27,463 bases of DNA from an uncultured Christensenella sp. (lineage in GTDB: Bacteria > Bacillota > Clostridia > Christensenellales > Pumilibacteraceae), in NCBI GenBank assembly GCA_910585055.1, contig CAJUBY010000004.1, positions 52,352 to 79,814 of the forward strand. Direction: 5' to 3'. Positions 14,637 to 22,480 of this stretch are shown here, in pieces (positions within the stretch are counted from its first letter, which is position 1; each line of letters starts with the position of its first letter). Position numbers and translations under genes: made by a program. Below the pieces are notes generated by a model. That model did no database searches, was not told the origin of the DNA, and saw only the letters and a list, made by a program, of their open reading frames with translations.

Positions 14637-17600
14637 TTGAGTAAACGCATAAACAACGGAAATATAAGATACGGCATGTGGGCTGCGCTTATAACGGCGG
14701 CGGCTTTGGTCGTGTTTTCGTTCGGTTTTGCTTTTACCGCCGCTAAATACGTTACCGAGATAGACAACGGCGACGACTCATTTTCTTACGAGACCCAAAC
14801 GCCGTGTTTCGTCGGATCGCAACAAGATCTTTTTAACGCGATAAAAAGCGGTTACGGTTACGTAAAACTGGCGGATAATCTTAAAACGCCCATAATCATG
14901 ACGGGCGACGCGCTCGACTTAAAGCGCGATCTCACCATAGATCTCAACGGCAACGAGATCGAGCGCAATAACCGCGACAGTCTGCTAAACGTGTCAACCG
15001 GCAAAACGTTTACCGTTATCGATTCCAAGGGCGGCGGCGGACTGTACAACCCCATAGGCAGCGTTCTTACCGTGTCCGGAGGAGATCTCAACGTATTCGG
15101 CGGAATGTTCGAAAGCGGACCGCGTCCCTCCGAATATTACACGCAGTTACGGAACGGATCTTATTCGCTCGATATCGGCGCGGTAGAAAAAGTGGAAACA
15201 AACAGTTCCGACGCAGTACCGTACGATCCTGCGAGAATGCCGAGACTTCCCATTCGCAAGACGAGCGCAGCTACAGGCAGCGGCAACGTATATTTCGATG
15301 CCGCTGTGATTGACGGCGGCAGTACGCTTATAAAGCGCGATACTTACTGCTATGTCGCAGTTGAGGGCGAGCCCGGCGAGGGTTTCGGAACTTATGACGT
15401 TCAGAAGGCCGGTTTTGCGTACATGTATTATGTGGACGGAAACGGCGTTCCCACCGACGACGCGGAGACCGGCACCAAAGTCATGCTGTTCGGTTATGAA
15501 AACGATATAGAATATTCGATGGGTAATGCCCCCGGCGGAAAGACGGTCCCTATACCAAATTACGCCGCGGTCTCCATGTCTGCCGGCAGGCTCAATATAA
15601 ACGTTATTTCGGATACTTCCGATTCTCCGTCCACGCGCGTGAGCACTACCGGAAGTTTTTATTCGTATTTCGGCACATGGCATACCTCCTGCGTATATAT
15701 GACGGGCGGACAGATGACCGTAAGCACGACCGGCGAGCTTAAAACAGTCGATCCCGACGAATTGCCTGCGATAGTAAGCGGCGATACGTCGTCCAATTCC
15801 GCAAAGTTCAGCGAAAGCGCTTGCGTTATCTGTGACGGCGGCACTATAGATTTCGAGCGCTGCAATTCCGCCACTTCGTACAACGGCAGTGTCGTTTCGG
15901 TAAGCGGCGGCGAAGTTAATATGCGCGAGGTCAATATATCCAAAAACGCCACGCTGTCGCATGCAGACAGTCCGTTCGATATAGCCGATGACGAAAACGG
16001 CGAGTTCCCACGCAGCAGGCAATACCGCGACGCCGCGCTGTTTATAAACGGCGGCGCGTTGACTGTTTCTCAAAACAGTACGATCACCGTAAATAAAGAC
16101 ATCGAGGCGGGTATTGCCGATAAGCGTACCGACGGAGCGTATAAGACGACTTTCGGTATACTTTCGCGCGGCCGTACGGCAAGCGAAACGGCAAGCAGTC
16201 TTGTATGTACTGATACGGATATCAAAATGCACGGCGATCATTCGTATGCCGTGTTCGGCACGCGCGGACGCATAGAATTTACCGGCGGATCTATCGATCT
16301 CGACAGCGACAGTTATTGTTACGGCGTTTATGCCGTAAACAAAACGTCTGAAACGGGCCACGCCGTAGACATCGAACTTAACGGAACGCATATTACGCTG
16401 TGGAACAAAAACGCTTATAAAGCCGGCGGTAATGATATAGATACCGAGTTGGGTAAATATACAGGCAGGACGCCTGTTTCCGACTGGGTAAATGCCGACG
16501 GTACGCCCGTAGCGGCAGGCACTGTCGGCGCAATGCGCGCCGCGTCGATAGGCGTGTATCTGGATTCGTCTGCTATGACGGGCGGTAAGATAACAATGAA
16601 CGGCGCAAACGTTATATCACAGGAAATGGGCGTTGCGGTAAATGCCGGAAACCTGACGTTTAAAAACGGAAGTTCCATTGCGGCATACAATGCGTCCGCC
16701 ATTTGTCTCAACAGCGGAACGATCCTGTTCGAAAACAATTCCGGCAAAACCGGAGTCGAAAATGTCGACAGATATACTATTATAAACTATATAAACAGAA
16801 AAAGCGACGGCAACGATTCTGTTTGTATGGCGGACGATACTACTGCGATAGAGGCAGGATCTCATCAATACAATATTTATTTGCCGTGGCAGCGTACCGT
16901 AAACGGCAATACGGTTTCGATAACAAAGTACGAAAATTGCAATGGGATAAGAGTAATTGGCGGAGAGCTTAAAGCTGAAGGTTTACTCGACGTGACTTTC
17001 CGCGGACTTTACAACGATTTCGACTATTATAAAACATCGGGTACGTTTGTCAATTACGACAAAGTAAAGATAAAAAGCTTTGCCGTAGCATGTTTACAGC
17101 AGTCGGGCGACAAGGATATAAACAGTGCGGCATTCATCGATATAAAATACGCCGATATAAAAGTTTCGGTGGGCGGCGGCGTAAAGGTTGAAAACGGTTC
17201 GGTTGTTTTGGGTAGACCGAGAGAAGACGGCAAAGACGTGGCGCAGCCTAACGATATTCGGATATCCACAAACGGGCGTGTGCACGGAGAAACGCTTTAC
17301 ACCGTAGCTTCTACTGCGGCATACGCTACTTGGCGGTTTTATCCCAATCTCAGCGGCGGCTATGTTGCCGTCGCACGGGGCGGCACGATGACTATATACA
17401 ACGGAACGTATACGGCGGAATTCTGCGACGGCATAGCCGTAACAAATGACGATCCGGCGCAAAAGGCTACGGTCAACATATATAACGGCACGTTTACCGG
17501 TAAACTCGGACATATCGGCACGCCCGGTCACGACACTGCGGCAGGACCGGCGAGCCATTACGGCTTTAAGGTTATGGGCGGTTCGTCCGTCAATATCTAT

Positions 17601-18197
17601 AACGGAATGTTCGACGGAAAAAACGGCGGCGGCATAGTGCGCGGCAGTTCGCGGAATAACAAGGCGGCAGTCAAGCTGTATGCCGGAACGTTCGGTACGG
17701 AAAAAAGTCAGGACGGATTCAATATTTACGAGTATAGCGACGTCACTTTCGGCGCGTACTCCGAAGCGGAATTGAACAGTTTGTATCCCACTCAGGAAGC
17801 CCGTCAGGGAGCGTTGAGATTTACTGCGTATTTGTTTCCCATAGCCGTCAACCCGATATCTGCCAAGGAAACCGTTCCGCCCGACGAGATCGTTACGGGC
17901 AGCGCTAACGGTCAGCAGTTTGTACGCGGTTTTGTCAACGTGGAAGTAAACTACGGAACTTATATGATAACGCACCCCGACCGTACCAATCTCGGTATAG
18001 GTGTTATAGATTATACTATGAGCGATGTGTCGTTTACGATTAACAGCGTGGGTAAAAATGTTTACGACCAGGATCGCGGAGGCTGGATAAACGAGTACAG
18101 GATCCGCGGCGGTAATCATACTTATTGGGACGATGCTTTGGGCAAGAACGTAGAAGCATACAATCCTAACGTAAAGGTGGCGCTCAACAGAGATTAA
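14637..18197 (+). CDS. Giant beta-helix-like exported surface protein with SipW-type N-terminus
   Basis: The product has 1186 residues from a TTG start at 14637, supported by GAGG (14623-14626) 10 bases upstream; the next in-frame Met (residue 14) would cut into the region before the hydrophobic segment. Residues ~13-36 form a membrane-crossing segment followed by A-A-K-Y-V-T-E-I-D, the SipW-type cleavage context. Almost all of the rest is short beta strands with recurring G-G-x-(hydrophobic)-x-(I/V) turns, N-G and asparagine ladders (L-T-I-D-L-N-G-N-E-I, L-T-V-S-G-G-D-L-N-V, S-V-N-I-Y-N-G-M-F), typical of right-handed parallel beta-helix adhesins or pectate-lyase-like folds. No catalytic triad or anchor is evident. 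It lies 21 bases after the previous gene. It is probably a large fibre- or matrix-associated adhesin; carbohydrate-binding or lyase activity cannot be excluded. Confidence 0.75.
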   Translation: MSKRINNGNIRYGMWAALITAAALVVFSFGFAFTAAKYVTEIDNGDDSFSYETQTPCFVGSQQDLFNAIKSGYGYVKLADNLKTPIIMTGDALDLKRDLTIDLNGNEIERNNRDSLLNVSTGKTFTVIDSKGGGGLYNPIGSVLTVSGGDLNVFGGMFESGPRPSEYYTQLRNGSYSLDIGAVEKVETNSSDAVPYDPARMPRLPIRKTSAATGSGNVYFDAAVIDGGSTLIKRDTYCYVAVEGEPGEGFGTYDVQKAGFAYMYYVDGNGVPTDDAETGTKVMLFGYENDIEYSMGNAPGGKTVPIPNYAAVSMSAGRLNINVISDTSDSPSTRVSTTGSFYSYFGTWHTSCVYMTGGQMTVSTTGELKTVDPDELPAIVSGDTSSNSAKFSESACVICDGGTIDFERCNSATSYNGSVVSVSGGEVNMREVNISKNATLSHADSPFDIADDENGEFPRSRQYRDAALFINGGALTVSQNSTITVNKDIEAGIADKRTDGAYKTTFGILSRGRTASETASSLVCTDTDIKMHGDHSYAVFGTRGRIEFTGGSIDLDSDSYCYGVYAVNKTSETGHAVDIELNGTHITLWNKNAYKAGGNDIDTELGKYTGRTPVSDWVNADGTPVAAGTVGAMRAASIGVYLDSSAMTGGKITMNGANVISQEMGVAVNAGNLTFKNGSSIAAYNASAICLNSGTILFENNSGKTGVENVDRYTIINYINRKSDGNDSVCMADDTTAIEAGSHQYNIYLPWQRTVNGNTVSITKYENCNGIRVIGGELKAEGLLDVTFRGLYNDFDYYKTSGTFVNYDKVKIKSFAVACLQQSGDKDINSAAFIDIKYADIKVSVGGGVKVENGSVVLGRPREDGKDVAQPNDIRISTNGRVHGETLYTVASTAAYATWRFYPNLSGGYVAVARGGTMTIYNGTYTAEFCDGIAVTNDDPAQKATVNIYNGTFTGKLGHIGTPGHDTAAGPASHYGFKVMGGSSVNIYNGMFDGKNGGGIVRGSSRNNKAAVKLYAGTFGTEKSQDGFNIYEYSDVTFGAYSEAELNSLYPTQEARQGALRFTAYLFPIAVNPISAKETVPPDEIVTGSANGQQFVRGFVNVEVNYGTYMITHPDRTNLGIGVIDYTMSDVSFTINSVGKNVYDQDRGGWINEYRIRGGNHTYWDDALGKNVEAYNPNVKVALNRD

Positions 18198-18229
18198 AAC
18201 TATTCGGAAAATCCCGACACACGGCGCCG

Positions 18230-18258
18230 CTGACTGCGTCGTAAGTCGTTTATATATA
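18230..18258 (+). promoter_or_regulatory. Possible internal promoter before the TasA-like gene
   Basis: CTGACT (18230-18235) and TATATA (18253-18258) are 17 bases apart in the 109-base gap before the TasA-like gene. The -35 box is one base off TTGACT and the -10 box is AT-rich but not consensus, so this is weak evidence for separate, higher expression of the presumed major subunit. Confidence 0.3.
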
Positions 18259-18306
18259 AAATCGTGCGTTATGCACACAAAAATATATTTCCAAGGAGAT
18301 GGAAAC

Positions 18307-19173
18307 ATGGAAGAGAGAAAGTCCAACAAAAAGACGAGAATCGTCATCATTGCCGCCATGATCTTATTGCTCTTGGCAATACTTGCCTTGTGCGGCACCA
18401 CATTTGCGAAGTACATAACTTCCAAAAATGTCACGACGTCTAATACGACCGTCGCAAAATGGGGCTTTGTAGTCAATGCCAACGCCGACGGACTTTTCGG
18501 CGCCGAGTACAGCAAGGGCAGCATCAAGACCGATTCGGTATCGACGGCGGTAGACGTGAAAGCAGGTACCGACGGCAAAAAAACTTTGGCTCCCGGCACA
18601 AGCGGCAGCATGAAGTTCAGCGTTTCGGGTACTGCCGAAGTTGACGCATCGATAACTATCGCCGCGTCGAAAGACTTGAAAGATGTGTCTTTGACGCAGG
18701 GCGCCGATGTTTACAATCCCATAAAATGGGTGCTTAAAAGCTCGGCAACCGTAGACGGTACGTACAATGAAGTGACGGACGCTCCTGCGGATACGTCACT
18801 TGTAAAAGGCACTCTCGCATACGCTCTTGCTCAGGCGGCGAAGACAGAACCTTACAAAGCGGGTGCGACAGCCGTTGCTATGTTCTACGAACTTTCGTGG
18901 GAATGGGCGCTCGAAGTCGCGGACGATCCCGCTACCGACAGCGTGAACGAGAAAGACGAAGCCAATAAAAAGGACACCATCCTCGGCTATGCCGCTATGG
19001 GTGCAGGTACGTACGGCGATTATGTTGTTTCCGCCGCAGCTGCCGACGGTACTGTTACAGTTACCGATACGAAGGGTAGTACCGATACTGCCGACGACGT
19101 TGTATACACCGCAGTTATCGACGTAAACGTCGGACTTACGATAACCGTCGAACAGACCCAAGCGCAAGCGTAA
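18307..19173 (+). CDS. TasA-like exported protein, presumed major fibre subunit
   Basis: The product has 288 residues. A basic N-terminus (E-E-R-K-S-N-K-K-T-R) and long hydrophobic helix (~12-30) lead into T-T-F-A-K-Y-I-T-S-K-N-V-T, a textbook SipW-dependent signal with cleavage near residues 34-35. The mature protein is small, Ala/Thr/Asp-rich and beta-structured, with A-P-G-T-S-G-S-M-K-F-S-V-S-G-T-A-E-V (TasA-family core strands) and L-S-W-E-W near 196-200 followed by D-T-I-L-G, a motif pair seen in TasA-like proteins of Clostridia. The start is set by AAGGAG (18293-18298) 8 bases before the ATG at 18307; the in-frame ATG at 18271 is rejected. A strong stem-loop follows the gene. TasA-type proteins polymerise into extracellular fibres after SipW cleavage; this role here is inference from family and operon. 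Confidence 0.8.
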   Translation: MEERKSNKKTRIVIIAAMILLLLAILALCGTTFAKYITSKNVTTSNTTVAKWGFVVNANADGLFGAEYSKGSIKTDSVSTAVDVKAGTDGKKTLAPGTSGSMKFSVSGTAEVDASITIAASKDLKDVSLTQGADVYNPIKWVLKSSATVDGTYNEVTDAPADTSLVKGTLAYALAQAAKTEPYKAGATAVAMFYELSWEWALEVADDPATDSVNEKDEANKKDTILGYAAMGAGTYGDYVVSAAAADGTVTVTDTKGSTDTADDVVYTAVIDVNVGLTITVEQTQAQA

Positions 19174-19195
19174 TAACGATCTATCTTATCCCGAT

Positions 19196-19222
19196 CTATC
19201 CCCCGTAATGCTCGGGGGATAG
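19196..19222 (+). other. Stable intercistronic stem-loop after the TasA-like gene
   Basis: A perfect 10-bp stem (CTATCCCCCG with its complement) closes a 7-base loop, 23 bases after the TasA-like stop. It is followed by AAACGG, not a T-run, so it is a poor intrinsic terminator. It may act as a 3' stabiliser or partial attenuator that lowers expression of the downstream membrane genes. Confidence 0.65.
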
Positions 19223-19265
19223 AAACGGATATGATTACTCTACCGACCCGACTATTACGTAAAGT

Positions 19266-20126
19266 ATGGCAGAACGTAACGATTACAGCAATATAATAAC
19301 CGAACGGGAATTTACCGAAACCGACAAGTTCCGACGTGCGCGAAAAGCGCGCGTCATCTGCGATGCGTCGGGAAAGGTGTTGGGCAGCGTTTCAGTCAGC
19401 GGGCTGTTCGATCTTTTCGGCGAATGTATCGCTTTTTCGGAGTCGGAAAAAACCGAAGTCGGAAAGGACGGCAGTGAACTGCGTGTCATAGAATATTCGT
19501 CGCAAATGGCAAGATACCGTTTGGTCGGCGACGAATTGTATTCGTCGGACGACGGGCGTTATATCGGCAGGATCGTGCGCAATACACGCAACGTGTTTCG
19601 TATCGCGGTGCTCGGCGCGCTTGCCGTTATGTTAGCGACGGCGATCATCCTTATCGCACTTATAAGTCTTCCGCCCGGGGGTACGCCCGAGCCGGAATAC
19701 GATCCGCCTGTAATAGACATAAGCGACGGTAACGGATCGTGGGATTCTCAAGGCGTTATAGGCGTGTTCGGTCATTCGGTAAAACCCGGGAGTAAAGGTA
19801 AATACGAGTTTGTCATTAACAATCCTCACGATTTCCGTCTGCAATACGCGTTTTATATCGAACCCAAATACGACGGCGCAGAGATAGACGAGTTTCCGAT
19901 AATGTTCCGGCTGCGCATGAACAATGTGCCTGTTCAGTCGGAGGAATGGAAAACGGTCGAAAAACTGCGTTTCGAAGAATTGGTGCTTCTGCCGTCCAGC
20001 AGTCATTCGTTTACACTGGAATGGAGCTGGCCGTTCGAGGCAGGCAAGGACGAGAACGACACTTTTATAGGCGCAGACGGCGGCAGTATATCGCTTGTCC
20101 TGCACCTTACCGCTCAAGCGAGGTGA
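19266..20126 (+). CDS. Membrane protein with cytosolic N-domain and external TasA-like domain
   Basis: The product has 286 residues. Residues 1-~110 are soluble, charged and compact and lie before a single hydrophobic segment (~112-135) preceded by R-N-T-R-N, so they should be cytosolic. A short proline/glycine linker (P-P-G-G-T-P-E-P-E) leads to an external beta domain (~150-286): K-P-G-S-K-G-K-Y-E-F-V-I-N-N resembles the TasA core strand and L-E-W-S-W-P-F near 251-257 followed by D-T-F-I-G near 265-269 matches the W-E-W ... D-T-I-L-G pair of the preceding TasA-like subunit. No SipW cleavage context is present, so it is likely retained in the membrane and may seed or anchor a fibre. No convincing RBS precedes the ATG, which suggests low translation. 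It lies 2 bases before the peptidase gene. The function is inferred. Confidence 0.72.
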   Translation: MAERNDYSNIITEREFTETDKFRRARKARVICDASGKVLGSVSVSGLFDLFGECIAFSESEKTEVGKDGSELRVIEYSSQMARYRLVGDELYSSDDGRYIGRIVRNTRNVFRIAVLGALAVMLATAIILIALISLPPGGTPEPEYDPPVIDISDGNGSWDSQGVIGVFGHSVKPGSKGKYEFVINNPHDFRLQYAFYIEPKYDGAEIDEFPIMFRLRMNNVPVQSEEWKTVEKLRFEELVLLPSSSHSFTLEWSWPFEAGKDENDTFIGADGGSISLVLHLTAQAR

Positions 20127-20128
20127 TC

Positions 20129-21085
20129 ATGAGCGACGTTAAAAATACAATCGATACGTCCGATACTCCGAGTGCGGCGGAAAAGACAGCGGTGCGGAAA
20201 ACTGCCGAAAGCCGTAAAACGCCTAAAACAGTATCGAAATCTACCGCCGAAATGCCTGAAGTAGACGGACCGCAGGCAGCCCCGATTAAAACTCGCAAGT
20301 CGGGTGTAAAGTCCGCAGTCGCAAAAACAGAGAAAATCGCGGACACGGCAGGATCCGATCCGAAAGCGCCGGATATTGCCGACGATACGCCTAAGACCGC
20401 CGCAGCTGTAGAGGAAACCGATAATACGGAAGAGACGCAAGCCGCGGTCACAACCGAAACGTCCGCCGCAGTCGAAGAGTCTGTGAATACCGAAAGTACG
20501 CATTCCGGACCGGACGGAACGTCGGAAGTGCAGACGGGCAGTGCGGATACGGGTACGGCAAAAAAACACAAAAGATCGGTCGTCGGCATAGTATTTACGT
20601 GTATAGGCGGAGCGATCGTGTTGTTGTTGCTGTTTGTCGCAATAGTGCTTGCCGTGGACAAGTTTGTCAAAAAATCGCCCGTGCCGTCGTTTTTCGGGAC
20701 ATCGCTCTTAATAGTTACTACGGGCAGTATGTCTGGAACTATAGAAGATGGAGATATGATAGTCGTCAAACGTGCCGACAGTTATAAAGTAGGCGATATA
20801 ATTACTTTTATGCCTGCCGGCGATACCGTGCCGACGACGCACCGTATCATACGAATAAGCAACGGCAGATATTATACCAAAGGCGATGCCAATAATGCCG
20901 AGGACACTCGTTCTATCGCAAAGAGCGATATAGTCGGCAAAGTCACAAATACAATGCCGATGCTGGGTCTATTGTGCAGGTGGTTTACAGAGGAATTCGG
21001 CTGGCTGTATTTGGTAGCGATTATAATAGTCGTTGTGGTGGGTATAGTGCTTTTAAAGCAGTTTCCGCGAGATAAAAAGGAGTAG
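20129..21085 (+). CDS. sipW: SipW/ER-type signal peptidase I (S26B) with long disordered N-terminus
   Basis: The product has 318 residues; SipW itself is about 190. The catalytic part starts after a transmembrane helix at ~150-176: T-T-G-S-M-S-G-T-I near 197-205 carries the Ser nucleophile (Ser200), and T-T-H-R-I-I near 236-241 carries His238 in place of the Lys general base of ordinary bacterial type I peptidases, the hallmark of the S26B/ER class. K-G-D-A-N-N-A-E-D near 251-259 is the conserved Asp box. A second transmembrane helix (~291-310) follows. Residues 1-~148 are low-complexity Ala/Thr/Glu/Asp/Lys and probably disordered in the cytosol, an unusual extension. The ATG at 20129 follows GAGGTG; a longer frame from 19946 overlaps the previous gene. 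It should process the SipW-type precursors encoded upstream. Confidence 0.86.
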   Translation: MSDVKNTIDTSDTPSAAEKTAVRKTAESRKTPKTVSKSTAEMPEVDGPQAAPIKTRKSGVKSAVAKTEKIADTAGSDPKAPDIADDTPKTAAAVEETDNTEETQAAVTTETSAAVEESVNTESTHSGPDGTSEVQTGSADTGTAKKHKRSVVGIVFTCIGGAIVLLLLFVAIVLAVDKFVKKSPVPSFFGTSLLIVTTGSMSGTIEDGDMIVVKRADSYKVGDIITFMPAGDTVPTTHRIIRISNGRYYTKGDANNAEDTRSIAKSDIVGKVTNTMPMLGLLCRWFTEEFGWLYLVAIIIVVVVGIVLLKQFPRDKKE

Positions 21086-21090
21086 ATAGA

Positions 21091-22419
21091 ATGTTGCGGA
21101 TTACGGCGGACTTTTTATGTTCCGAATGGAGCTTTACTGTAAAGGCGGTGCTTATTGCTATCGTCTCTGTAGTTTTGCTTGCCGTAATTGCGCTGCTCGT
21201 ATCCGAAGCCGTAGGCAAACGAGATATTTCTGCCGTTGCACCGCCGCCGCAAGTCGATGCCGAAAAACAAGATCTGCAGTGTGATCGGACGGCAGATCCC
21301 GTTGTTTCGGATGAGCCGGGACCCGAAACGGTAATTGCGCCGCAAATCCCGGAAGACGTTTCGGATGCGGAAAGCGCAGCGTCGAAAAACGTGATAGAGC
21401 TTCGGGACGCTGCGGAACTGGAAGATGACGGAAATACCGAATCGGGCACGATGATCTACGGCGATACTCGTATAAAGGTGCGGTATGACCGCAGTTTCGC
21501 CGCTATGCTTATTCAGTCGGACGACACGCTAAAGGGGTATTACAGCGAACTTCGAAACGAGATCGACCGCTGTAAATTCAAACAGCGCATGAGCTGGAGC
21601 AACGAATCGTTCTATAAAGGAAGAAAGACATTTGCAAAGTTTGCGATTCGCGGCAAGACCCTGTCGCTTTATATCGCTCTCGATCCGACAGCTTACGAAA
21701 ACAGCAAGTACACGTTTAAGAATGTCGGCGAAACGGCAAAGTACCGCGACGTGCCGATGCAGCTTAAAATCAGATCCGACCGTGCGGTACGATGGGCGAA
21801 AGAGCTTATTGCGGTGCTTGCCGAAAAAAGCGGAACGCAGCTTGCCGAACTGCCCAAAAAGAATTACCGTCCCGACTATAAGGATACCAAGTCGCTTGTC
21901 CGCGAAAAATTGATCAAGTTGCAGTGCGTGGCGAGTCCGGGCAGGTCCGAGCAGGAGCTGGAACAGGCGGCTGTCGCCAGTCTGAAACAGCAGGATAAAG
22001 CGCCGCGTGATTTTTCTACAAAACTCATGCGCGCCGACAGTCTTACAAAAGCGCGGTACAGCGCCGTCAAAAACGAGCTTTTGCGGTACGGCATGAAGCC
22101 GCGCATGAGCACAAGTTACGAATCGTGGTACATAGGCAGGACTACGTACGCAAAATTTGCGATACGCGGTAAAACGCTTACGCTGTACATGGCGCTCGAT
22201 CCCAAAGAATTCGAAGGCACTAAATATAATTTCCGCAATATGAGCACTGTCGGCAAATACGAAACGGTTCCGATGCGCATCAATCTTAAATCCGATCGTG
22301 CCGAACGCTGGGTCAAAGAGCTTATCGCTACGCTCGCGGAAAAGAAAGGCTGGCAACGTGTCGAGCTAGGCGAAGAGGATTTCCGTTACGTTAAAAAGAA
22401 GCGGAAAAAAAGCAAATGA
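21091..22419 (+). CDS. Membrane protein with two copies of an uncharacterised domain
   Basis: The product has 442 residues. One hydrophobic segment (~16-41) is followed by an acidic, Pro/Ala-rich linker and then two homologous ~115-residue domains at ~133-248 and ~308-420. Both contain (K/R)-x-R-M-S-(W/T)-S-x-E-S-(F/W)-Y-x-G-R, T-x-A-K-F-A-I-R-G-K-T-L-x-L-Y-x-A-L-D-P and a final K-S/R-S-D-R-A-x-R-W-x-K-E-L-I-A-x-L-A-E-K. The C-terminus is lysine-rich. I recall this domain being repeated in other Bacillota proteins, but I know no function. It starts 5 bases after the peptidase gene and ends operon D, so it is presumably part of the fibre system, as an assembly or cell-envelope attachment factor. 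Topology is ambiguous because the flanking charges are balanced. Confidence 0.7.
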   Translation: MLRITADFLCSEWSFTVKAVLIAIVSVVLLAVIALLVSEAVGKRDISAVAPPPQVDAEKQDLQCDRTADPVVSDEPGPETVIAPQIPEDVSDAESAASKNVIELRDAAELEDDGNTESGTMIYGDTRIKVRYDRSFAAMLIQSDDTLKGYYSELRNEIDRCKFKQRMSWSNESFYKGRKTFAKFAIRGKTLSLYIALDPTAYENSKYTFKNVGETAKYRDVPMQLKIRSDRAVRWAKELIAVLAEKSGTQLAELPKKNYRPDYKDTKSLVREKLIKLQCVASPGRSEQELEQAAVASLKQQDKAPRDFSTKLMRADSLTKARYSAVKNELLRYGMKPRMSTSYESWYIGRTTYAKFAIRGKTLTLYMALDPKEFEGTKYNFRNMSTVGKYETVPMRINLKSDRAERWVKELIATLAEKKGWQRVELGEEDFRYVKKKRKKSK

Positions 22420-22426
22420 TATTTAC

Positions 22427-22463
22427 ATGCCGCGGCGCTTAAAATCTTTTTGCGTCGCGGCAT
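22427..22463. terminator. GC-rich hairpin between convergent genes, probable terminator
   Basis: A 12-bp stem (22427-22438 with 22452-22463, one wobble) closes a 13-base T-rich loop, right after the last gene of the TasA/SipW-like operon and before the convergent regulator gene. There is no downstream T-run on either side, so termination may be factor-assisted. Confidence 0.5.
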
Positions 22464-22480
22464 AAACATAAGTAAAACCG

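Noticed and set aside
17094..18611. 505-codon minus-strand frame spanning the end of the beta-helix gene and the TasA-like gene
   Set aside because: It overlaps two well-supported genes and the gap between them, with no RBS and no recognisable domain.
19946..20128. Upstream start for the signal peptidase
   Set aside because: It would overlap the previous gene by about 180 bases in another frame; GAGGTG before 20129 gives a better start.
22427..22463. Hairpin considered as a riboswitch or small RNA
   Set aside because: It lies between convergent gene ends with a T-rich loop, which fits a transcription end better; no conserved aptamer features are seen.
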